DNA from: Tetraselmis striata | Lineage: Eukaryota; Chlorophyta; Chlorodendrophyceae; Chlorodendrales; Chlorodendraceae | NCBI GenBank assembly: GCA_006384855.1 | Contig: VCJN01000388.1 | Location: forward strand, 98,637-162,636 | DNA: 64,000 nt | Direction: 5' to 3' | Part shown: piece after piece, positions 56,092-64,000 of the stretch | How positions within the stretch are numbered: position 1 is the first letter of the stretch | How the letters are laid out: every line of letters begins with the position of its first letter | Translations under genes and position numbers: made by a program | The notes under the pieces: generated by a model | Database searches by the model: none | What the model was told of the DNA's origin: nothing | Seen by the model: the letters and a program-made list of their open reading frames with translations, nothing else

Positions 56092-59000
56092 CAGAGCTGC
56101 CGAAAACCATGGTTCAGACTGGTTTTTGGTTAACCACTGGTTTTTGGTTAACCATGGAAAACCATGGTTTAAACCAAAACCACGGCCGCAGGCCCCGGGG
56201 GGGGGGGGGGGGGGGGGGGGGGGGTCCGGCGGGCCGGCTGGCCCCGCCGGCCGGGCGGCAGCAGCACGCAGATAATAATATAGCGAAATATGAAATAGTC
56301 GCTAATTTTAATGATAAAAAACAGCAGCGCAGGCTGCGCAGCAGTACGGGTAAGTCCGTAGGTCGCGTGTGCTGCATCAGTCGCAAGCGTGGAGCAGTGG
56401 AGGCATTTGAAATCCCGGCACCGCCGCAGTGCCGCACTACAGATCCGACAACCGTAGTACCGTACCACAGCAGCAGACCAGCTGACCAGCTCACCCGCTC
56501 ACCAGCGCACTAGCGACTTACTACTTGTCTACTTCCCGTCTTCCCCCGCTGGCCTCCGCTAGGTAAGCTCGCAACTCTCATCGCGGTCTGCCGGTTGCCC
56601 CTGTCACGCGCATCGCTCACAGCTGCGGACTGCGGCGCACCCTGCAACTTCGATCGTTGATGAGACGATGAGTGTCTTGTACTCGGGTGGCGGCTCCCAG
56701 CCTCGCAGGCCCATGACGGACACTCGCCCGGCGCCCGCCGCTGGCAGTAAAGAGTGGGCGTCCGAGAAAGCGAAGGCGGCCTTCATTATCCAGGGTGTGC
56801 GAGGGGGGCAGGCAACTCTCGCATGCTCGAGATGCAGCCACCTCGACCCCAAGGACAGAGGTTGCGACTGGCAGCTCCTCCCGACAGGTACAACCAAGAT
56901 GAAGGTTCACATCGCGGTGCACTGCGGTGGGATGCGTCCAGAGGTGTACAGCGAGGACGCCAAGCTTCGACACACGCTTTTGATAACCGTTGCTGAGAAT
57001 GCTTTTAAGACAAAGAAGGCAAAGGAAGCACGCATGTCGCTACGTTATGCCGGTGTTTCCTTTTTGCCTGCTTGGTCACATGTATGTATGGCAACGTGGA
57101 TTTGCTTTATCATATTGGCTGCCTGTTGTTTTCGCTATTTTCTGAGCGTCTTTCGAGCATTGCAGGCCAAAAAGCGCTGCTCATTGAGAAAGGGCGGTTG
57201 TCAGGAAACCGAAAATACACAGCAAGCTCGTCAGCAAGCGTTGACACAACATCTGCAGCAAGTTGCAGTACACCTGCTGTGGCGAGGCCTGCTCTGTTGC
57301 AGACTTTGAAGGTCGAGGACTACAACAAATGTGATCAGGCTCGGAGGGATCACCTTGACTTTGTTGTTGCGTCCTTCCTCCACGGCAATGGCTTGTCTTT
57401 TTCTCTGGTGGAAGACGAGCTGTTCTTGAACATGATCAAAGAGTTGTGCCCATCGTACTGGAAGATTGGTGTGCCAGGTATGCATTAGTATAAATCATAA
57501 CCTTGGTACTACTCCGCATATGAATGTCACATCACTTATCTGAAGCTGCCATTCCTGAGTCCTGACGCATCTTTTGTTGCTGCTGCAGGCAGAACGTGGA
57601 TGTCCACTACTGGGCTGGACAAGGTATATGAGCGTGTACGTTCGCTCACTGAAGAGCACCTCTCTTCTCAAGCTGCTCTCTCTGTTGGAATGGATGGCTG
57701 GTCCAATGAAAAGAAGCAACCAAGTCTCGGTTGTGGATACTCAATCAGTGGCGTTTTTTCAGCATGCTGTGGACAACTCTGGCGAGTTGCAAGATACCGA
57801 GGCATACGTGAACGCCGTGGAGCCATCCATGGCTCGTCCAAATGCTGTTGGCCTGAACACTGACGACCCTGCTGTAATGACAGCCTGCCGTGCTGTTGCT
57901 GAAGCCTCGCATCCCAACGCTGTGACGTCGGCGTGCCACTGGCACAAAATCGACGGAGCTGTGCCGTTGTCAGCTCCAAAAGTTGCAGCGGCCTTGCAAT
58001 CCACTGGCAAGACGCATAGATGGTTCTCACAGCGTGGCGTTCCGTCTGGCCAGCTGCGGCTTCTTCGTGAGGCTTACAACCTGAAAGAGCGTAGAGACGC
58101 TCATGCTGAGGAACGCAAGGCTGTCCTTGTCCCTACCTTGAAGGTATGCGCCTCGTTGTTCACGTACTTTGCTGCCAGCATGTATGATAGCACACTGTTT
58201 CAATTGTGGTGTGATGTCTGAATTTCTGGGGCGCATGTTGCAATACAGAAAAAGGGCGACACCAGGAAAGCATCAGCATACAACCAGCTGGCGGACACCT
58301 ATGGTCAGTGGATGTGGTGGTCGTCATTTGCTGGAGTGGCACATAAATACTTCACGGAGTACATCATGAAGCCTGTGGCCAACATTCGTTGCAACGCATC
58401 ACCTTCGGAGCGGGTGAATTCTATCTATGACCGGATCATTGGTTTGCGGAGAGCGTCAATTCGTAACGAGCGTGCTGCGAAGGTTGCGCACATTTACATC
58501 AATAGCAGAGCGCTGCGTGCCTCGCAGCGGATCGAAGCAGAGCGAGAGCGCGCTCGGATGACCACCGGTGCGCACACCATTGGCCATGCTTTGCACCCCA
58601 TATATTTGTGAAACTGTCTTAGAACAATTGTGCATGCTGCTACTCTGCTAGGAGCCAAGCTCTTCAAGCTCCCCACGGTGGACTTTGAGACCACTAGCTT
58701 CCAAGAATCCACCTTGTTCGGGTCGCTGAGCTCTGAAGCAGTTGAGCGGGCGGGAGGGGACTTCACAGTCAGCGAAGATGTGCACAACATGCTTGACGTC
58801 GATGCTGACCTCCTTCCGCCGGACGACAAGGCCCCTGCCGAAGACGATGATGATCTCATTGACGTCGATGAGGACGCGGATGGTGTCTGGGAATCTCCAA
58901 AGCCTCCGAGGAGGGGGGCTGTTGATGTGGAGGACCTTGCTGGTTCGCCATTTCAGCTTGATGATGAGTTACAAACTAAGTATGCGAGAGCGCCATGACA

Positions 59001-59660
59001 ACCGCTCGGGCCCCTCCGTGGAAGTCAGGACTCCGTCAAAGCACCGCAGGAAAGCGCCCAAGCGAAAGCGCCAAGCAGCCGACGCTACGAATGCCTTGAC
59101 AGACGACAATCCAGCTGTTGCAGGATGTCAACAACTCCCTGGGTTAGCATTTGGCGAGCCTGCAACTGTGCCCGCCTCCGTAGCTGCACCACAATGCGCT
59201 GCCCAACAATCTATTCAAATTCAGCAGCAAGCTTATGCTATTAATGCGCTTCAGCAATATGCGTTGCAACAGCAGCAGGCGCAGCAAATGTTAGCTGCTG
59301 TTGCCGCCCAGCATGGTCATGTGAACCCGCATGCTAGCACTGACAATTTAGCAAGAACTAGAGTTGCACCTAGTTGCCCATCTGATGCGCCACGTGATGG
59401 CTAGAATGCATAGATAGTATGAGACCCAAACAGCCCGCTGTATCCCTCATTGCTTCAAAAGCACTTGAGCATGGATGTCGTGATGTAAGGAATGTTGTGT
59501 TGCAAGTTTGCCAGAGTACAACACTAGGTTGCACTAGGGTGTTGGGTATAGTACTTTAAGCCTTTACAGAAGGAAAACCACGACCGCTGGAAAAAACCAT
59601 GGTTAACCATGGTTAACCATGGTTTGGTTTTGCCCATGGTTAACCAACCCGGCACCTCTG
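56092..59660 (+). mobile_element. hAT DNA transposon, 3569 bp, nearly intact
   Basis: The perfect 8-bp target duplication CCAGAGTG lies at 56084-56091 and 59661-59668. The ends are short inverted repeats, CAGAGCTGCCG at left and CAGAGGTGCCG (read inward) at right. AACCATGGTTAACC-type motifs are repeated next to both ends (56105-56175 and 59588-59645), as hAT transposase-binding sites usually are. One spliced transposase gene fills the interior. A G run of about 25 lies at 56199-56224. A perfect duplication and an almost open gene point to a recent insertion. Confidence 0.95.
56668..59404 (+). CDS. hAT transposase (DUF659-type), one frame change
   Basis: Exons: 56668-57052, 57166-57477, 57589-58143, 58249-58567, 58652-58979 and 59029-59404; all phases agree. 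The summed length is 3n+1, as one extra base would give, for about 757 residues. The N-terminus has a BED-like finger (CSRCSHLDPKDRGCDWQLL, then H-x3-HC). Exon 3 has STTGLDKVYERVRSLTEEHL and VGMDGWSNEKKQ, the DUF659 start, then AFFQHAVDNSGE, VGLNTDDPAVMTACRAVAEA and ACHWHKIDGA. Exon 4 has the C-terminal dimerisation stretch (ASPSERVNSIYDRIIG, then RNERAAKVAHIYINSRALR). The tail is acidic, then basic (KHRRKAPKRKR) and Gln-rich. The frame change lies at about 57705-57735. The last intron is only 49 nt. Confidence 0.9.
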
Positions 59661-59668
59661 CCAGAGTG

Positions 59669-60376
59669 GAGTACTTTTCCCAAAAGTGTTTCGTATCGTG
59701 TCACCTCGTAAACCGAAAGGGAGCAGAAAGGCAAAATTTATGAAATTTACATATCTTCGTACGATAAAGCGTATTTTCGCATATCAAAAAAGGTTAAATC
59801 GTAGCTGTCCGCGCAAAATATATGTGGCATTAAGTATAACTGCGTCGCGGATGCAACGCGAGGTGTACGAGGCCGGTGATGACCGGTATTTATGCTTCTA
59901 AGATTGGGTGGTGTGATGACACGGATGAATGTACCAAGATTGAGATAAAGGTTCTCGGTCGCTTTGCGCGGTGTGATCGTAATGTATGCGCATAATGGCG
60001 TGTACGTGCTTCGACGAAATGACATACCCAAGATGTGTTCGTGCTGAGTTGGCTTCTTTCGTAATTTTGATTGGTGTATATCATACGGCATATCGGAAGA
60101 AGGCAGTCGCACGGAACGCGCACCGTTCCCTACCTGCTGGTCGGGAAGCAATGTGGGCCGTTTCTATTCTGTTCCCAGCGGGATCTACCAGCACGATAGC
60201 CGTTGTCTCCCACCGCGCACACACCCAGCACTCGCGCATATTCCTGAGCGGATAATATGTCATCGCCGCCGTACAGGTAGAGCAGGTACCTGTGGCGGTG
60301 TTCGACGAATTTGAAGCGCTTGTCCTGGCGGTGAGACGTGGTGTGGGTGGTTCGCCAATTTACGGTAACTATGTTT
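59669..60376. other. AT-richer stretch right of the hAT element
   Basis: No recognised gene. Short minus frames at 59747-60151 and 60130-60414 lack domains. It resembles the repeat DNA that follows. Confidence 0.35.
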
Positions 60377-62170
60377 CTCGTTCCCTTGTTATCCCTCTCC
60401 TGCAACGCCAGCACTGCCTGCTTACAAAGGCACAGCAGGACAGGATGGGAAGTACATGGTCACCTAACGTGTTTTGTCTGCTTCTTGGTTACGACAGGCA
60501 CCGCTAGTGGTTTGGGACCTGTGTGGAGCGTGGGTTTCCGCGGTCGGGCTCGCGTGCAGCAGCGAGCCCTACCGCTGCGCGGCCTGTCGGCGTTCTGATC
60601 GGCGACATACATCGTGATACTTGTCGCGCCAACTGCATCGCCGCCCACCTGTATGACGAGGTTCGTTGCCGCCGCCACTGTGGTTTGTGATGCCTGTAGC
60701 TATACCAGCTTTCTGTGTCTATTGACCCGGTGCGCGTATTCGATCGCTCGTCTCGGGCGCTGTGTTTGTAGGTCATGTGCCGAGTCGTCGTTTCGAGCAG
60801 GTCTATGTCTCGCGCAAGTATCTGTCTGACTCTCTTTTGTCTTTGGAGGTCCTCACGAAGCTGTTTGTCTAAGTTTCTGTGCTTCCCTCGCGCGTGGTAT
60901 CTTCCGAGTCCGAATGTATGGATAATTTTCGAGAATTTTAGTTGCCCCTGGCAAAGCACCGAACGATTTAACTCGAAATTGTGAATCGATGCACATTAAT
61001 CATACGTTCCGCATCGTCATTGTCCTCGCCATTGCATGACATGTTGTAGAATGAGAAATGGTGTCTAAGAGGCTGTATGAAAGAGGATATTATTGAGTCA
61101 CAATTTATGTGTTCGCAAATTCTGAGTCCAGTATAAGGTCATCTATCTAGTGACCAATTTTGGTTGTCCCTGGCACGGCATGGAACGCTGCAACTTGTTC
61201 TCTATGACCACAAAAGTGAATCGATGTACATTAATGGTGTGTTCGGCATCATTATGCTCTTATAATTGCGGTTTGTTTCTCGTCCCCTTCTTATCCCTCT
61301 CTGCAGGCGCCAGCAATACCTGCTTAGTCAGGCATACCTTAATAGGATAGGAAGCAACCTGATTACCTACATTATTTTGTCTGTTTCTTGGTTAAAACAG
61401 ACAATGCTGTCGGTTTGGGACCTGTGTGGAGCGCGAGTGCAGATGCGATCGAGCGCGCGTGCATCAGCAGTCCCTTCCACTGCGGCGTATCGTCTCTCTG
61501 ACTGGCATCGGTACTGCCGCGCCAACTGCCCCGCCACACCTGAGGTTCGTTATTGCCGCCACTATATTGACGCCTGTAGCCACCGGCTTGCTCTGTCCTT
61601 TCATCTGGTCTGCGTATTGGGTCACTTGTCTGGAGCGCTGTGTTTGTAGGGTCATGTTCCAACATGTTCCGCTGTGTTTGTTTGTATGTTAAGTTCCAGA
61701 TATGCGCAACTTTCTGTCCTGTCTCTCTTTTTGTTTCTTTTTTGTCTTTCGAGGTCCTCACGGAGCTGTCTGTCTCTGTTTTTGTGCCTCCCTCGCGCGT
61801 AGTATCTTCTGAGTCCGAGAATATGTATATGGTCATTTATTTGGAATTTTAATTGCCCCTGGTAGGGCACCGGATGCTGCGACTCTGTTTTATGAAAACA
61901 TGATGCGCATCATATGTTCGGCATCATCATTGTACTCGTTGTTGCGTGACATGTTGCAGTATGACAAATGATGTTTATGAAGTTGTATGAAAGTGGTACT
62001 ATTTTTTGTCGAAATTTATGTTTACGAAAATGTTGAGTCGACTATATGGTCACATATTGGGCACCGGACGTTGTAACTAGTTCTCTTTTACCACAGATGT
62101 TAATCGATGCCCTTTACTCGTGTGTTCAGCATCGTCATTGTCCTCGGCGTTGCGTGGCATGCTGTAGTAT
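60377..62170. repeat. Diverged tandem repeat, period about 900 bp, two units
   Basis: Matching blocks in order, 60377-61276 against 61277-62170: TTATCCCTCTC with GCCAGCA-TACCTGCTTA, GGTTTGGGACCTGTGTGGAG, GAGGTCCTCACG-AGCTG, CCCTCGCGCGT-GTATCTTC and GACATGTTG-A-TATGA. Shorter repeats of a GGCACCGGA-GTTGTAAC-TGTTCTCT segment occur within the units. No gene is seen. Confidence 0.75.
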
Positions 62171-62629
62171 GGAAGATAATGTATGTATGTACTTGTATAA
62201 AAGTGGATAGTTTTGAGTCGGAAATTATGTGTATGATAAGTTTGACAATGTGCATCCACGTCATTAGTGTAGTAAGTTCATAACGCATACAACTTCGGTT
62301 TACATCGTGAGTAAAGCTTAGAATGGAGTACTCGATCTAATTATGTGGTTTTGTGATCTGTGCAGGAGGAGATGGCTGCCAACACAGTGGAGAAAATGAA
62401 ATTTATCAGCTGACATATTGAATCGGGCTGAAAGGCCGGGATTGCCTCGGGGCTGTGTCCCACTCATTCACCGGAAAATCCTAGAACATCGTACATGGTC
62501 CTCAGCTGTGTTTGCCCTTGGGAAAGGCACGCAGTCTGTTGTAGTATTAGTAGTTTTGCCGTTTCAGCCCGGGAAACACTACTGTACACCTTATTCCCTG
62601 CCCGGGTCAAAAGCCCGCAACTCCTGGAC
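62171..62629. other. Spacer between two tandem-repeat blocks
   Basis: AT-rich at left, more GC to the right. No gene or clear repeat. Confidence 0.4.
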
Positions 62630-62673
62630 GTCGTGCACCCAGTAGTCCCGCATTTGTGCACGCGGTTTGCAGT

Positions 62674-62707
<34 letters not shown>

Positions 62708-64000
62708 GCATGCACTCCGAAGCCTGGACTGGCCTGCGACTGGCTTAGGGCCAAGCAAAACATCCAAACCTCGCGAAAAGTTGACCAAAGCTGACCAAAG
62801 TTGAAGCCTGGACTGGCTTGCTCCGGCATTGCGCCGAGCAAAAAATCCACATCTGACCAAAAGCTGACCAAATATGATGAAAGGCAAATTCGACGGATTG
62901 GAACATACAGCAGGCATATACATGTCTTTATGGCAGATTGAAATTAAGTTTAATTCGTTTTGCGTGCCGTCATGGTCCTCCATTCTGTTCATAATTATTG
63001 TCTATTGACATAGCAGACACATTCATGGGAAGGCATGGTTTGCAAAGCATTCATCCAAATATACAGAATTTGAATTGCAATAGGAGGATACTATGACAAA
63101 GCATTGTTTCAGAAATATGCTTGCATCCCCTTCCTGAGGCACCGCATTAATATCTAATTTGACCCTCGTACAGAAACATGTATGGACTTCAATCGGTTTA
63201 CCTTTGCAATCAAGTGTGCATATGTGATATGCTATTTCATACAGCTTCAATAACCATTTGCAAATAATGGAATGTACAACCGTGCATCACGTGTGCATGT
63301 ATAATGTAAAGATTGTGTTTCATGTCTTAAGAGAAGAAAAAAAATTCCTGCACTGGCTATGGCATAGGGCCCTATGGAAAAATCCGGAGTTGATCCGCAT
63401 CTGATCCGAGTAGGTTTACCAAAGCTGAAGTCTGGACTGGCTTGCTTCTGGCATTGCGACCAAGGAAAAACATTCCAGATCTGACCGAAAGCTGACCAAA
63501 TATGTATATATTCCCACCGGGTGACAAGGGCCATAACACTAATGAACGCCGTGCACCCAGTTTTCCGCATTTCTGGTCCGCGGTTTGCAATGGTGTGTGT
63601 GGGTGTGGGTGGGTGTGCGTGTGTGTGTGGGGGGGGCAGGGGAGGGGTGGTGTGTGTGTGTGTGTGGGGGGGGGGGGGTGCGTTGTTGCCGTGTGTGTGT
63701 GTTCTGCCTGAACTCCGGAGCCTGGACTGGCTTGCTATGGCACAGGGCAAGCAAGAATCCGAATTTGACCCAATGCTGGACCCAAAAGATTGAAGCTGAC
63801 TGGCTTGCTCTGGCCATTGCGCAAGCAAAGAAAAACCAACCAGTTGACCGAAAGCTAACCAAATACGATGAAAGACAAATGAGAATAAATTCGACGGATT
63901 GGAACATACATCAGGCATATGTATTTCTGGCAGATTAATTAAACTCAATCCATTATGCGTACCGTCGTGGTCCTCCATTATGTTCATAATTATTTGTTAT
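62630..64000. repeat. Tandem repeat, period about 917 bp, continuing off the window
   Basis: Units start at a GTGCACCCAGT block (near 62633 and 63551) followed by CGCGGTTTGCA-TGGTGTGTG. They share GACGGATTGGAACATACA, GGTCCTCCATT-TGTTCATAA and short sub-repeats built on CTGGACTGGCTTGCT and CTGACC-AAAGCTGACCAAA, seen at least six times. GT-rich tracts lie at 62676-62706 and 63590-63705. The second unit runs past the window end. Confidence 0.8.

Noticed and set aside
62464-62871. Minus frame with His-Thr repeats
   Set aside because: Produced by the GT microsatellite; no other protein-like feature.
1-64000. CRISPR arrays, rRNA or tRNA genes
   Set aside because: No regularly spaced short repeats with unique spacers, no rRNA-like blocks, and no cloverleaf with a TTCRA loop that I could support by eye.

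Overview
The window is nuclear DNA of a green-lineage eukaryote, most likely a chlorophyte alga. Four spliced host genes can be rebuilt exon by exon. One encodes an Alfin-like PHD protein, a family I know only from plants and green algae. Introns are short to medium, GT-AG, often with GTGCG-type donors. Long G or C homopolymers, mostly pyrimidine on the coding strand, lie in several introns. The mobile elements (tyrosine-recombinase elements of the DIRS/PAT kind, CACTA, hAT and LINE-like) also fit a volvocine- or trebouxiophyte-like genome. I cannot name the species.

Host genes: Alfin-like protein (1-2077, minus, its PHD end lies outside the window); a Sec14/CRAL-TRIO lipid-transfer protein (5273-6614, minus); a TRAPPC12-type trafficking subunit (29930-33571, plus); and an acyl-CoA-binding protein (33939-35213, minus), convergent with TRAPPC12. 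These four are ordinary housekeeping genes with no sign of working together as a pathway.

Most of the rest is mobile DNA. From 7.4 to 17.5 kb a tyrosine-recombinase (YR) element is split by a 7.1-kb CACTA transposon with perfect 22-bp inverted ends and a 3-bp target duplication. From 18.2 to 25 kb there are LINE-like and unidentified remnants. From 26.07 to 29.29 kb a second copy of the YR element looks whole: gag-like ORF, YR ORF, split direct repeats, and no reverse transcriptase. From 36.8 to 51.3 kb there is an unidentified spliced ORF, a LINE-like endonuclease fragment, a head-to-tail array of three 1.3-kb units, and at least six copies of a 3' end with an AATTTC-type tail. From 51.3 to 54.7 kb lies a worn DIRS/PAT-type element with RT and RNase H but no YR. 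It is followed by a 1.1-kb TIR element with a zinc-finger ORF (54867-55952) and a nearly intact hAT transposon with a perfect 8-bp target duplication (56092-59660). From about 59.7 kb to the end the DNA is AT-richer and made largely of diverged 0.9-kb tandem repeats.

The best candidate for something undescribed is the gag+YR element without reverse transcriptase. Two copies show the same layout, with DIRS-type split repeats, and a reverse-transcriptase element lacking YR sits in the same window. The CACTA element also looks unusual, because a zinc finger and a Tudor-like chromatin-reader domain precede its transposase.
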